Shown here piece by piece: positions 31,816 to 42,534 of a DNA stretch of 64,000 nucleotides. The DNA comes from HK1 sp965202875 (GTDB lineage Bacteria; Pseudomonadota; Gammaproteobacteria; HK1): contig OZ241870.1 of the NCBI GenBank assembly GCA_965202875.1, positions 4,712,001 through 4,776,000 on the forward strand. The letters are read 5' to 3'. The notes under the pieces were generated by a model. The model searched no databases and was not told the origin of the DNA. It saw only the letters and a list, made by a program, of their open reading frames with translations. The translations under genes were made by a program, and so were the position numbers. The stretch's first letter is position 1. The number at the start of each line of letters is the position of its first letter.

Positions 31816-32844
31816 TCACGTGGATTCGTCGAGCTTGAGCTTGCGTTCGAGCGCCCGCAGCCGCTTCGCCATATCGTCGAGCTGCCCCAGTCTGGCGACG
31901 TTGCGCCGCCAGACCCGGTTCTCCCGGATCGGCATACCGGACGAATAGGCCCCGGCCCTGTCGATCGACTTCGGAACCGCCGACGTTGCAGTGATGTGGA
32001 CGTCGTCAGCGATCTCCAGGTGTCCGGCCACCGACGCGGCGCCCCCGATCGTGCATCGGCTCCCGATTCGGGCGCTCCCGCCGACGGCGACCCCGGCCGC
32101 GATGGCGGTGTGGGCGCCGATGTGCACGTTGTGGCCGATCTGGATGAGGTTGTCGAGCTTCACGCCGTCTTCGATCACCGTGTCGGCGAGCGCCCCGCGA
32201 TCGATCGTGGTGTTCGCGCCGACCTCCACGTCGTCGCCGACCCGCACCCCGCCGAACTGCCGAATCTTCACCCAAGCCCCGTTGTCGTTGGCAAAGCCGA
32301 ATCCGTCGCCGCCGATCACTGCCCCGGGGTGGATGACGGCGCGCGCCCCGATGCTGACGTCCTTGCAGATCACCACCCGAGCCGCGACCCGTCCGTGCGG
32401 ACCAATCGACGAGTACCGGCCGAGGAACGAGCCCGCGCCCAGTGAAGTCCCCGCCCCGACATGTGCGCCGGCTTCGACTACGCAATGAGCGCCGACCGAT
32501 GCATCCGCGGCGACCCGCGCACCCGGTTCGATCACGGCACTGGCCGCGATGCCCGGCACTATCTCGGATGCCGGTGACAGCAACGCCGCGACCCGCGCGT
32601 ACCCCAGATATGGATTGTCGAGCACCAGCGCCGGTACCGGGCAATCGCCCGCGAACTCCGGGGCCAGGATCACCGCGCCGGCTCGCGTGCGCCCGAGGTG
32701 CGGCCGGTAGCGGCGGTTGGAGAGAAACGTGACGTCACGCGGGCCTGCCGCATCCAGGGCCGCTATCCGATCGATGACGACCTCCGGATCACCGAGCAGT
32801 CCGGCTCCGAGGCACTCGGCGATTTCTCCAAGGCGGTAGCTCAA
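31816..32844 (-). CDS. lpxD: UDP-3-O-acylglucosamine N-acyltransferase
   Basis: LpxD adds the second hydroxyacyl chain in lipid A synthesis. The 342-residue protein has an N-terminal uridine-binding domain (MSYRLGEIAECLGAGLLGDP, DVTFLSNRRY), a long hexapeptide beta-helix with GGDGFGFANDNGAWVKIRQF, the catalytic His in NLIQIGHNVHIGAHT, and a C-terminal helix rich in Arg/Lys. Complete. Confidence 0.96.
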   Translation of the reverse strand: MSYRLGEIAECLGAGLLGDPEVVIDRIAALDAAGPRDVTFLSNRRYRPHLGRTRAGAVILAPEFAGDCPVPALVLDNPYLGYARVAALLSPASEIVPGIAASAVIEPGARVAADASVGAHCVVEAGAHVGAGTSLGAGSFLGRYSSIGPHGRVAARVVICKDVSIGARAVIHPGAVIGGDGFGFANDNGAWVKIRQFGGVRVGDDVEVGANTTIDRGALADTVIEDGVKLDNLIQIGHNVHIGAHTAIAAGVAVGGSARIGSRCTIGGAASVAGHLEIADDVHITATSAVPKSIDRAGAYSSGMPIRENRVWRRNVARLGQLDDMAKRLRALERKLKLDEST

Positions 32845-32867
32845 GACGCGGCGTCCGCGACGGCCGA

Positions 32868-33410
32868 TCAGCCGTCCGATTGCTTGAATTCGGATCGCAG
32901 CCGTTCAATGACCTGCTTGGTGACATCGACCCTGTCGCCCGCGAAGATCACCCCTTCGGCCATGATCAGGTCATATCCCTCCTGGCGCGCCATGGCCTGG
33001 ATGACTTCGGTCACCATGCGCTGCAAGGCGCTGAGCTCCTGGCTCCGGCGCAAGTTCAAGTCCTCCCGGAACTCGTCCTGGGAGCGCCGCAATTCACGTT
33101 TGAGCTGACGAAGATCGGATTCCTGGCGCTCGCGTTCACTGGCCGACAGCACCGCCGCGTTCTTCACGAGGCTGCTTTCAAGCGTTACGATCTCCTGCTG
33201 CTGGGCGAGAAGTTCACTGTCTCTCGGCGCGAACTCGCGTTCGATACGGGCGCGTGCCTCCACCGCCTGCGGGGCCTGGTCGAGCACGACCGCAACGTTG
33301 ACGAATCCGACCTTGAAATCCGCCGCATCCGCCGGGACGCTCCAGGCAAGCAGCGCGCCCGCCAGTCCGATGCAGGCCAGGATTCGGGGAAGTCCGTAGT
33401 TCGTATGCAT
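32868..33410 (-). CDS. skp: OmpH/Skp-family periplasmic chaperone
   Basis: Skp carries unfolded outer-membrane proteins across the periplasm. The 180-residue product has a signal peptide (MHTNYGLPRILACIGLAGAL, cleavage near AADA), a short beta part (FKVGFVNVAVVLDQAP) and a long charged coiled coil forming the tentacles. Its place between bamA and lpxD is the usual one. Confidence 0.93.
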   Translation of the reverse strand: MHTNYGLPRILACIGLAGALLAWSVPADAADFKVGFVNVAVVLDQAPQAVEARARIEREFAPRDSELLAQQQEIVTLESSLVKNAAVLSASERERQESDLRQLKRELRRSQDEFREDLNLRRSQELSALQRMVTEVIQAMARQEGYDLIMAEGVIFAGDRVDVTKQVIERLRSEFKQSDG

Positions 33411-33412
33411 GA

Positions 33413-35719
33413 TCAGAAGCTTGTCCCGATTGTGAATTGGAATCTCTGCGTTTCGTCACCATCCTCCGCATTGAGCGGCGCCGCAAGACTCATGCTCAAC
33501 GGACCGATGGGCGAGAACCAGACCAGGGCCACTCCCGCCGAGTACCGCAGCTCGCCGAGATCGAAATCTTCGCCTGGGCCGTACACGTTGCCGATGTCGA
33601 AGAAACCGGTGATCCGGAGCGTCCTCGAATCCTTCGGGAACGGGACGATCAACTCGGCGGTTCCGGCCAGCTTGCGGTTGCCGCCGAGCGGCTCACCCCG
33701 CGAATCCGGCGGCCCGAGGGTATTGGCCTTGAAACCGCGCACCGAGCGCAGGCCGCCGGCGAAGAAGTTGTCCGTCAGGGGAAGCTCATCGGTGCCGCCA
33801 TAGCCGTCTCCATAGCCGATCTCGCCGTCGAGGGCGAATACGAAATCCGCCGGAAGCGGGAAGAATCGCTGGTGCTGGGCGGCGATTTTGTAATAGGTCA
33901 GTTCCCCGCCGGGCACCGCGACCTCGCCGCTCAACCGGGTGAGGCTGCCGGCGGACGGCAGGAACCGGCTGTTGCGTTCGTCGTTCTCCCACGATCCCGT
34001 GACGAGCACGGTGAGGAACTCCCCGCCGTGTTCGTCACGGAACATGCGGACTTCATCCGACGCATTCGCGCCGGGTGTGAAAGCGGTCTGTTCGAGGTTG
34101 AGGCCGACGTTGACGCGCATGAATTCCGAGATGGGCACTCCGAACGTCAATCCGGCTCCGACCTCGTCGAGATCGTAGTCGGCCAGGCCTGCATCGCTTG
34201 CGTCCGTACGGCGGCTGTAGACCTCGAGACCCCGGCTTACACCGTCGACGGTCCAGTACGGATTGAGCCAGGAGACGGAGATGTCGCGATCGGCCTTGCT
34301 GTTGTTGAACGACGCCCTGAGCCGGTTGCCGGTTCCGAGAAAGTTTTCCTCCGTGACGCTGAGATCCAGCACGGTTCCCAGCGACTGGGAATACCCCACG
34401 CCCAGCAACAGATTCCCCGACGGCCTCTCGACCACCGTCACATCGACGTCGACCTGATCGGGAGATCCCGGTACGGCCGGCGTATCGACGTCCACCGACT
34501 CGAAGAATCCGAGACGTTCCAGACGCACCTTCGACCGCTCGATCGCTTCGGTGGAGATCACCGCACTTTCGATTTGCCGCATCTCGCGTCGCAACACCTC
34601 GTCACGCGTCTTGTCGTTGCCTTTGAAATTGACGCGCCGTACGTAGATGCGCCGGCCGGGGTCGATGTGAAACGTCAGATCGACCGTTTTCCCGGCGTCG
34701 TCGATCTCCGGCACCGCGTTGACGCTCGCAAAGGCATAGCCTTCGTCTCCGAGCCGGCCACCGATGCTGCGCGCCGTCTCCGTCACGGTCTTGCGAGAGA
34801 ATACGTCTCCCTGGACGACGGTGACGAGATCGAAGAGTTCTTCCTCCGGTACGATCAAGGTCCCCTGAAGGTGTACGTCGCGCACGACGTAGCTGCCGCC
34901 CTCCGTAACGTTGACGGTGACGTAGACGTCTTTCTTGTCAGGCGTAATCGAGACCTGGGTCGAGTCGATGTTGAAGTTGATGAAACCCTTGTCGAGATAG
35001 AACGAACGCAATGTCTCGAGATCGGCCGCGAGCCTCTGTTTCGAGTATCGGTCCGAACGAGTGAAGAAAGAGAAAAAACCCGTCGTCTTGAGCTTGAACT
35101 CGTCGAGCAGCTCATCGTCTTCGAATGCAGTGTTCCCTACGATGTTGATCTGCCGGATCTTCGCGACGTCGCCCTCCGAGATGTCGAATTTCACTCCGAC
35201 CCGGTTCCGCTCGAGCGGCGTGATCGTGCTCGTGATCCGGGCACCGTACTTTCCCGCCGAGAAGTACGTGCGATGCAGTTCCTGCTCCACTTGGCCGAAC
35301 ACCGCCCGGTTGAAGACGCGTCCTTCCGCGAATCCGATCTGCTCGAGGGCGGACATCAGATCCTCGGTCCTGATGTCCTCGTTCCCGGTGAACTCGATGC
35401 TGCCGATGGAAGGCCGCTCGACCACCGACACGACGAGCGTCTCGCCGTCGCGTTCGATCCGTACGTCGCGGAAGAAACCGGTCTTGAAGAGGGTACGGAC
35501 GACCTCGGCGGTGCGCGTGTCGTCGAGGGTGTCGCCGACCTTGATCGGGAGGTAATTGAAGACGGTGCCGGCGGTGATCCGCTGCAGACCTTCCAGGCGG
35601 ATGTCCCTGACGATGAACGCCTCGGCCGCAGCGGAGGTCCGTACCAGAACACACAGCAGGAACGCGATGGACGCGATACCGGGACGAATCAAGGCCACCC
35701 CCAGAATACGCAGCAACAC
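33413..35719 (-). CDS. bamA: Outer membrane assembly factor BamA
   Basis: BamA is the Omp85 core of the outer-membrane protein insertase. The 768-residue protein has a signal peptide (to about 32), five POTRA domains (about 33-430; first begins FIVRDIRLEGLQRI), and a 16-strand beta barrel with the conserved VRGF motif (GLRSVRGFKANTLGP). It ends in the outer-membrane signature FQFTIGTSF with terminal Phe. Two bases separate it from skp. Confidence 0.97.
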   Translation of the reverse strand: MLLRILGVALIRPGIASIAFLLCVLVRTSAAAEAFIVRDIRLEGLQRITAGTVFNYLPIKVGDTLDDTRTAEVVRTLFKTGFFRDVRIERDGETLVVSVVERPSIGSIEFTGNEDIRTEDLMSALEQIGFAEGRVFNRAVFGQVEQELHRTYFSAGKYGARITSTITPLERNRVGVKFDISEGDVAKIRQINIVGNTAFEDDELLDEFKLKTTGFFSFFTRSDRYSKQRLAADLETLRSFYLDKGFINFNIDSTQVSITPDKKDVYVTVNVTEGGSYVVRDVHLQGTLIVPEEELFDLVTVVQGDVFSRKTVTETARSIGGRLGDEGYAFASVNAVPEIDDAGKTVDLTFHIDPGRRIYVRRVNFKGNDKTRDEVLRREMRQIESAVISTEAIERSKVRLERLGFFESVDVDTPAVPGSPDQVDVDVTVVERPSGNLLLGVGYSQSLGTVLDLSVTEENFLGTGNRLRASFNNSKADRDISVSWLNPYWTVDGVSRGLEVYSRRTDASDAGLADYDLDEVGAGLTFGVPISEFMRVNVGLNLEQTAFTPGANASDEVRMFRDEHGGEFLTVLVTGSWENDERNSRFLPSAGSLTRLSGEVAVPGGELTYYKIAAQHQRFFPLPADFVFALDGEIGYGDGYGGTDELPLTDNFFAGGLRSVRGFKANTLGPPDSRGEPLGGNRKLAGTAELIVPFPKDSRTLRITGFFDIGNVYGPGEDFDLGELRYSAGVALVWFSPIGPLSMSLAAPLNAEDGDETQRFQFTIGTSF

Positions 35720-35730
35720 GGTGCCGGACC

Positions 35731-37098
35731 CTACCCCAGCAGGCGCACCAGATCATTGTAGAACGCCAGCCCCATCAGCCCGACGAGCAGGGCGATGCCG
35801 AGGCGCTGACCGTAAAACCGGGACGCTTCCGAGACCGGACGACCCCGGACGAATTCTACCGCGTAGTAGAACAGGTGTCCCCCGTCGAGCAAGGGGATCG
35901 GCAGCAGGTTGAGGATCCCGAGGCTCACGCTGACGATCCCCAGGAACTCGAGAAAGCGGGCGAGCCCGTATTGCGCGGACGTGCCGGCGTACTCGGCGAT
36001 GCCGATGGGTCCGCTCAGGTTCTCGACCGAGACCTCCAGAAGCAGCATCTTCCACAACATGCGCAGCGTGAGCACCGACACGTCGGCGGTCTTGGCGACC
36101 CCCTTCGCGAGGGCAGACCATGGATCGTGGCGTTCGGTGACGTACAGACGCTCGCTCCGTCTTTCCGGCTCATGCACCGCCGCGCCGATCCGACCGAAGC
36201 GCATTCCGCCGGCGTCAAATTCGACGTCGGGAGTCAGCCGAAGCTCGACCCTGGCTCCGTCACGTTCGACCACCACGGGGAACGTCTCACCCGGATGCCC
36301 GCGTACGATACGGACCCAGTCCGGCCAACCCGTGACCTCTGCTCCGGCCGCCTCGGCCACACGGTCTCCCGGACGAAGACCGTCCCGTTCCGCCGGGCGT
36401 CCGGGCTCGACCCACCCGATCACGGCCGGCACCGCCGGCCGGGCCGGTGCGAGACCGAGTTGCTCGAAGAACCGGCCGCGGGTCAGGTCATCGACGGCGA
36501 TCGCCCCGAGATCGACGACGCGCTCACGCGGCCGGCCGGACGCGTCGACGACGTCGATCCTGATCCGTCCGTCATCGAGCGAGGCGGCAAGGATGGACTG
36601 CACCGCCGACTGCCACGTGACGACCTCGTCCCCCTGCACCGACTCGATCTCGTCGCCGGCGTGGAACCCTGCCCGCTCGGCGACGGAGCCCGGCGCCACG
36701 TCGGCCACCATCGGCCGCAATCCCTCGGCCCCGATCATGTACATGCACCAGTACGCGAGGATCGCGAACAGGAAGTTGAACGCGGGACCCGCGACGACGA
36801 CCGCGACCCGGGTCGAAAGCGGCTGGCGGTTGAAGGCCCGATGGCGCTCGTGCTCCGCGACCTCGCCTTCCGACTCGTCGAGCATCTTCACGTAGCCGCC
36901 GAGCGGAATTGCCGCGAGGACGTACTCGGTCCCGTCCCTGCCGGCTCGACGCGACCAGATCGCGCGCCCGAAGCCGACCGAGAACTTCAGCACCTTGACC
37001 CCGAGCCGCCGCGCCACCCAGAAATGGCCGAACTCGTGGACCGTCACGAGCACCCCGATCGCCACGACGAACGCGATGGCAGAGTAGAGGACGTCCAT
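35731..37098 (-). CDS. rseP: Site-2 protease RseP
   Basis: RseP cleaves the anti-sigma factor RseA within the membrane in the envelope stress response. The 455-residue protein has the zinc motif HEFGH (21-25) in the first helix, two PDZ domains (about 120-290: GSVAERAGFHAGDEIESVQG and GRPAERDGLRPGDRVAEAAG) and the third zinc-ligand motif LLDGGH in NLLPIPLLDGGHLFYY. Complete. Confidence 0.96.
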   Translation of the reverse strand: MDVLYSAIAFVVAIGVLVTVHEFGHFWVARRLGVKVLKFSVGFGRAIWSRRAGRDGTEYVLAAIPLGGYVKMLDESEGEVAEHERHRAFNRQPLSTRVAVVVAGPAFNFLFAILAYWCMYMIGAEGLRPMVADVAPGSVAERAGFHAGDEIESVQGDEVVTWQSAVQSILAASLDDGRIRIDVVDASGRPRERVVDLGAIAVDDLTRGRFFEQLGLAPARPAVPAVIGWVEPGRPAERDGLRPGDRVAEAAGAEVTGWPDWVRIVRGHPGETFPVVVERDGARVELRLTPDVEFDAGGMRFGRIGAAVHEPERRSERLYVTERHDPWSALAKGVAKTADVSVLTLRMLWKMLLLEVSVENLSGPIGIAEYAGTSAQYGLARFLEFLGIVSVSLGILNLLPIPLLDGGHLFYYAVEFVRGRPVSEASRFYGQRLGIALLVGLMGLAFYNDLVRLLG

Positions 37099-37130
37099 GC
37101 CCGCTCAGACGCCGGAACCGCGCCGCCGAT

Positions 37131-38369
37131 TCATTGCGGCATCGCCATCGTGGACGGCGCCGACGTCACGGATGGCGCCGGCGCAACGAGCGGAGCCGCC
37201 ACGACGAGCTCCGCCGCCCGCGCCCGCGCCCTCTCGTCGACGTCGAGCACCGCATCGAGGTCCCCCGGCTCCGCCGCACCGGCGCACGCCGCGACCGTCG
37301 CCTCGACGACGGGGGCGATACGGGTGAACCGCAGACGCCGCTCGAGGAATGCGCCGACCGCGACTTCGTTCGCGGCGTTGAGCGCCGTTGCCGCCGACCC
37401 TCCGGCCCGGGCCGCCTCGAATCCGAGCCGAAGGCACGGGAACCGGTCGAGATCGGGCGCTTCGAAATCGAGCCGCGATGCACCTGCCAGATCGAGCGGC
37501 GCAACGCCGGAGGCGATGCGCTCGGGCCACGCGAGCGCGTGGGCGATGGGGGTCCTCATGTCCGGGTTGCCGAGCTGCGCCAGCACGGATCCGTCCTCGT
37601 ACTCGACCATCGAGTGGATCACGCTCTGCGGATGGACGACGACCTCCACCGTGTCGGGATCGGCGCCGAAGAGCCAGCACGCCTCGATCACTTCCAGCCC
37701 CTTGTTCATCATCGAGGCCGAATCGACCGAGATCTTGCGCCCCATCGACCAGTTCGGATGAGCGCAGGCCTCGTCCGGGGTCACGTCGTGCAGTGATTCG
37801 AGCCTGCGCGTGCGAAACGGCCCGCCGGAGCCCGTCAAGAGGATGCGGCGCACGCCCCGATCGACGCCGGCGCTCGAATCCACGGCCGGCATGCACTGGA
37901 AGATCGCGTTGTGCTCGCTGTCGATGGGCAGGAGCTCCGCCCCGTTCTCGCGTACCGCGTCCATGAACAGCCGGCCCGACATCACCAGCGCCTCCTTGTT
38001 CGCGAGCAGGACCCGCTTCCCCGCCCGCGCCGCCGCGAGCGACGGCACCAGGCCGGCCCCTCCCACGATCGCCGCCATGACGTAGTCGACGTCCGGATGC
38101 GTCGCGACGTGTACGATCCCCGCGGCGCCGGCCAGCACCGAGGTCTCGGGCACGTCCGCGGAAAGCGCCGCGACAAGCCTCGCCGCTGCGGATTCGTCCG
38201 CCATGACCGCGAAACGAGGCCGCCACACCCGGCATTGCGCAGCCATCTTGCCGACGTCCGAGTGGGCGGTCAGCGCGAAGATCTCGAAATTCGCGCGGTT
38301 GCGCAACACCACGTCGAGCGTGCTGATCCCGATCGATCCGGTGGAGCCGCAGATCGTCAGCCGCTTCAT
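37131..38369 (-). CDS. dxr: 1-deoxy-D-xylulose-5-phosphate reductoisomerase
   Basis: DXR makes MEP, the first committed step of the non-mevalonate isoprenoid pathway. The 412-residue protein starts at ATG 38369 with the NADPH site LTICGSTGSIGISTLDVV, then LLANKEALVMSG, LPIDSEHNAIFQCM, ILLTGSGGPFR and the NWSMGRKISVDSASMMNKGL metal/substrate region. The last 15 residues (VAPAPSVTSAPSTMAMPQ) are a low-complexity tail. It overlaps cdsA by ATGA. Confidence 0.96.
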   Translation of the reverse strand: MKRLTICGSTGSIGISTLDVVLRNRANFEIFALTAHSDVGKMAAQCRVWRPRFAVMADESAAARLVAALSADVPETSVLAGAAGIVHVATHPDVDYVMAAIVGGAGLVPSLAAARAGKRVLLANKEALVMSGRLFMDAVRENGAELLPIDSEHNAIFQCMPAVDSSAGVDRGVRRILLTGSGGPFRTRRLESLHDVTPDEACAHPNWSMGRKISVDSASMMNKGLEVIEACWLFGADPDTVEVVVHPQSVIHSMVEYEDGSVLAQLGNPDMRTPIAHALAWPERIASGVAPLDLAGASRLDFEAPDLDRFPCLRLGFEAARAGGSAATALNAANEVAVGAFLERRLRFTRIAPVVEATVAACAGAAEPGDLDAVLDVDERARARAAELVVAAPLVAPAPSVTSAPSTMAMPQ

Positions 38370-39232
38370 CGCAACGTCCCGAGCACGTCGCAGCCGATCG
38401 CGAATGCAGGGGCCGCCGCGGTGAGGCTGTCGATCCGGTCGAGGATCCCGCCGTGTCCCGGCAGCAGATTGCCGCTGTCCTTCACGCCGGAACGTCGCTT
38501 GGCCAGACTTTCCATGAGGTCGCCGAGCACCGACAGCACGGCGACGGCCGCGCACAAGAGGATGAACAGGGCGGCGAGCCCCGCCGGCAGGCCCAACGCG
38601 AGCCCCGCGGCCGCCCCGAGCACGGCTACCGCCGCGACCCCGCCGGCCACGCCCTCGACCGACTTTCCTGGGCTCGTGATCGCCGCGAGCCTGCGGGCGC
38701 CGAACCGGCGCCCGACGAAATAGGCCGCGCTGTCGGCCATCCAGACGAGGAGGAAGACGAACAGCACCCACCCCGGGCCGTCCTCCCCGGAAGCGTGCAG
38801 GTACACAAGCCCTGACCAGGCCGGCACGATGACGAGCCACCCGGTGAGTCCTCGCGCCATCGCGCCGTCGAGCGCCACCGTATCCAGACCCTGCTCGAAG
38901 CGGACGATCCAGGCGAGCGCAACACACCACCACACCAGGGACACCGCGCAAAGGACCAGAAGACAGATGGGCCGCCACGATCCGGCGAACCACAGCAACA
39001 AGAGCGATCCGGCGACGATCAGCGCGAATCCGTGCCCCGCGGAGCGACGACGCATCGTCAGGCGGCTCCACTCGACACCCGCCCCGGTCGCGACGATCGC
39101 GAGAACCAGCGCGACGACCCCGGTCGGGAGAGCGAGAACCGCGACGATCACCACCGGCACCGCAACCGCCGCGGTGGCCACTCGCCGGGCAAGCGAATCC
39201 CCGCCGATCGTCGCGGCCGCTTCAACCGGCAT
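38366..39232 (-). CDS. cdsA: Phosphatidate cytidylyltransferase
   Basis: CdsA makes CDP-diacylglycerol for phospholipid synthesis. The 288-residue integral membrane protein has about eight hydrophobic helices and the family signature near the C-terminus, SVLGDLMESLAKRRSGVKDSGNLLPGHGGILDRIDS (given here as positions about 231-266; key residues GD, K-R, D-N and D-R-D). Start MPVEAAATIGG at 39232. The 212-bp gap to uppS holds no gene. Confidence 0.93.
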   Translation of the reverse strand: MPVEAAATIGGDSLARRVATAAVAVPVVIVAVLALPTGVVALVLAIVATGAGVEWSRLTMRRRSAGHGFALIVAGSLLLLWFAGSWRPICLLVLCAVSLVWWCVALAWIVRFEQGLDTVALDGAMARGLTGWLVIVPAWSGLVYLHASGEDGPGWVLFVFLLVWMADSAAYFVGRRFGARRLAAITSPGKSVEGVAGGVAAVAVLGAAAGLALGLPAGLAALFILLCAAVAVLSVLGDLMESLAKRRSGVKDSGNLLPGHGGILDRIDSLTAAAPAFAIGCDVLGTLR

Positions 39233-39444
39233 CGGCCGGCAACCTCCCTGCGGTGGCCGCAGGCGAGGCATGTTCCGGTGCAACGGCGATGCCGCCGGGC
39301 AGGTGTGCCTGCTTCGGCTTCGGTGCACGGCTACGCCCGTGCTGCGCTTCGATGCGGTGACGGTCGGCTCCGTCGTCCACACCGCAACCACCCTCGTGCG
39401 CGAAGAGAGGTCCCCGGATCTGGCGTTCGACGACCGGCATCGGT

Positions 39445-40233
39445 TCAGCTCGACTGCACCTGCTCGGAGATGAGTCCGAAACGACGCTGGCGGCGCGCGT
39501 AGGCGCTCAGCGCGACGTCGAACGAGCGGCGGTCGAAATCCGGCCAGAGGGTATCGGTGAAGTAGAGCTCGGTGTACGCGAGATGCCAGATGAGGAAGTT
39601 GCTGATGCGCACCTCTCCGCCGGTGCGGATGAACAGGTCGGGGGCGGGCAGTTCCGGCAACGACAGGAATGCTTCCACGACCTCGGGGCTGATCGATTCC
39701 GGATCGAGCTTGCCGTCGCGGACCCGAGTCGCGATCTCGCGGCACGCCTGCGTCACGTCCCAGCGCCCGCCGTAGTTCGCGGCGATGATCAGCCGCAAGC
39801 CGGTGTTCGCTCTCGTGAGCTCCTCCGCCTGGGTGATCCGCTTGCGCAGCATGTCGTTGAACGCCCGGCGCTCGCCGACGACCTCCAGCCGGACGTTGTG
39901 CTCGTGGAGCTTGCGCGCCTCCTGCTCCAGGGCGGCCGCGAACAGGCCCATGAGCCTCTCCACCTCATCCGGGGGGCGTTGCCAGTTCTCGCTTGAGAAC
40001 GTGAACAGGGTGAGGGCCTCGATTCCCTTCTCGCCGCATGCCCGAACCACGTCCCTGACGGCGCCGACACCGGCTCGATGTCCCGCGACCCGCGGCAACC
40101 GGCGCCGTCTCGCCCAGCGTCCGTTCCCGTCCATGATGATCGCCACATGGCGCGGCAGGTTCCCGCCACGAAGACCATCGCGTTGCGGGTACTCCCTGGT
40201 GGTGTCGATGTCCGGGAGAGGAGACGAACTCAT
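39445..40233 (-). CDS. uppS: Undecaprenyl diphosphate synthase
   Basis: UppS condenses isopentenyl units onto FPP to form the carrier lipid for cell wall and LPS synthesis. The 262-residue cis-prenyltransferase has the catalytic D35 (AIIMDGNGRWA), LTLFTFSSENWQRP, LIIAANYGGRWD and LFIRTGGEVRISNFLIW motifs. Complete. Confidence 0.96.
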   Translation of the reverse strand: MSSSPLPDIDTTREYPQRDGLRGGNLPRHVAIIMDGNGRWARRRRLPRVAGHRAGVGAVRDVVRACGEKGIEALTLFTFSSENWQRPPDEVERLMGLFAAALEQEARKLHEHNVRLEVVGERRAFNDMLRKRITQAEELTRANTGLRLIIAANYGGRWDVTQACREIATRVRDGKLDPESISPEVVEAFLSLPELPAPDLFIRTGGEVRISNFLIWHLAYTELYFTDTLWPDFDRRSFDVALSAYARRQRRFGLISEQVQSS

Positions 40234-40238
40234 GCCGA

Positions 40239-40805
40239 TCAGACGTCCATCAGATCGTGCTCCTTCTCCGCGAGCACAGCATCGACCTCGGCGACGTGAC
40301 GATCCGTGAGCTTCTGGATGTCCGCTTCCGCGCGCTTCTCCGCGTCCTCCGGGAGATGCTCGTCCTTGATGAGCGCCTTGAGGTGCTGGTTGGCGTCACG
40401 ACGAACGTTGCGCAACGCGATGCGCGTCTGCTCGGCTTCCTGCCGGACGATGCGCGTCAGCTCCTTTCGGCGTTCCTCCGTCAGAGGCGGCAACGGCACC
40501 CGGATCACATCGCCGCTCGTGACCGGGTTGAGCCCGAGATCCGACTTCATGATCGCCTTTTCGACATCCGGGATGATCCTCTTCTCCCACGGAGAGACGG
40601 CGAGCATGCGAGGATCGGAGACGGTGATGCTTGCGACCTGGTTCAGAGGAACGTCGCTCCCGTAGTAGCTTACCGTCACGTGGTCCAGGAGGCTCGCATG
40701 GGCGCGCCCGGTGCGAATTTTTCCCAACTCGTGCCGCAGCGCGTCCACGCTCTTCGCCATGCGGACGCCGGCATCCTTCTTGATGTCTTCGACCATTGTC
40801 GGCAT
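40239..40805 (-). CDS. frr: Ribosome recycling factor
   Basis: RRF splits post-termination ribosomes with EF-G. The 188-residue protein shows the three-helix-bundle pattern (KIRTGRAHASLLDHVTVSYY, PWEKRIIPDVEKAIMKSDLG, RVPLPPLTEERRKELTRIVR). ATG 40805 overlaps the pyrH stop by one base; the Met three codons later (MVEDIKKDAG) is an equally good start. Confidence 0.96.
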   Translation of the reverse strand: MPTMVEDIKKDAGVRMAKSVDALRHELGKIRTGRAHASLLDHVTVSYYGSDVPLNQVASITVSDPRMLAVSPWEKRIIPDVEKAIMKSDLGLNPVTSGDVIRVPLPPLTEERRKELTRIVRQEAEQTRIALRNVRRDANQHLKALIKDEHLPEDAEKRAEADIQKLTDRHVAEVDAVLAEKEHDLMDV

Positions 40806-41601
40806 CAGGGCGGGATGCCCGGACTATACAACGGGACCGCCTCATCCGGGGCATTCTCCACCAGGGTCCCCTCGTCCCCACCCATCACGGAGCGTACAAG
40901 CGCTCCGGGCTTGTTCATGTCGATGACCCGCAACGGCATGTCGTTGTCCCGGCACATGACGATCGCCGTCGCATCCATCACCGAGAGCTTCATCCGCAGC
41001 ACTTGGTCGAAGCCGAGCCGGGAAAATCGGCGGGCCGCCGGATCGGACATCGGATCGGCCGAGTACACGCCGTCCACCTTCGTGGCCTTGATCATCAGAT
41101 CCGCCTCGACTTCCACCGCCCGGAGACTCGCTGCCGTGTCGGTGGTGAAGAACGGGTTTCCGGTGCCGGCCGCGAAGATTACCACCCTGCCCTTCTCCAG
41201 GTGCCGCATCGCACGACGGCGCAGATACGGTTCGCAGAGCTCGTTGATTCGAATCGCGGACATTACCCGCGCGACCAGGCCGGTGCGTTCGAGAACGTCC
41301 TGCAACGCCAATGCGTTCACCACCGTCGCAAGCATGCCGATGTGATCGGCGGTGACCCGTTCCATGCCGCCTTTCACCAGCTCGGCGCCCCGGAAGATGT
41401 TTCCCGCACCGATTACGAGGGCGACCTCGATGCCCAGCGCCCGCATCTCGCCGACACCGGCAGCCACCGCCTGCAACGCCCCCGGCTCGATGCCGAAGCG
41501 CCCTTCCCCCAGCAACGCCTCACCGCTAAGCTTGAGCAGCACGCGCCGATACGCGACATCCGCGGGGTTGGCGACGCCCGCCGCGTCATCGAACGCGGCC
41601 A

Positions 41602-41602
<1 letters not shown>
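40805..41602 (-). CDS. pyrH: UMP kinase
   Basis: PyrH phosphorylates UMP. The 265-residue amino acid kinase-family protein has VLLKLSGEALLGEG, VIGAGNIFRG, FAAGTGNPFFTTDTAA and ATKVDGVYSADP, all typical. The start as given adds a short N-terminal extension (MAAFDDAAGVANPADVAYRR). It overlaps the tsf stop by one base. Confidence 0.96.
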
Positions 41603-42492
<890 letters not shown>

Positions 42493-42534
42493 CGATCCAC
42501 CACCGTCTTCGCCCCGATTTCGAAACCAGGGGAT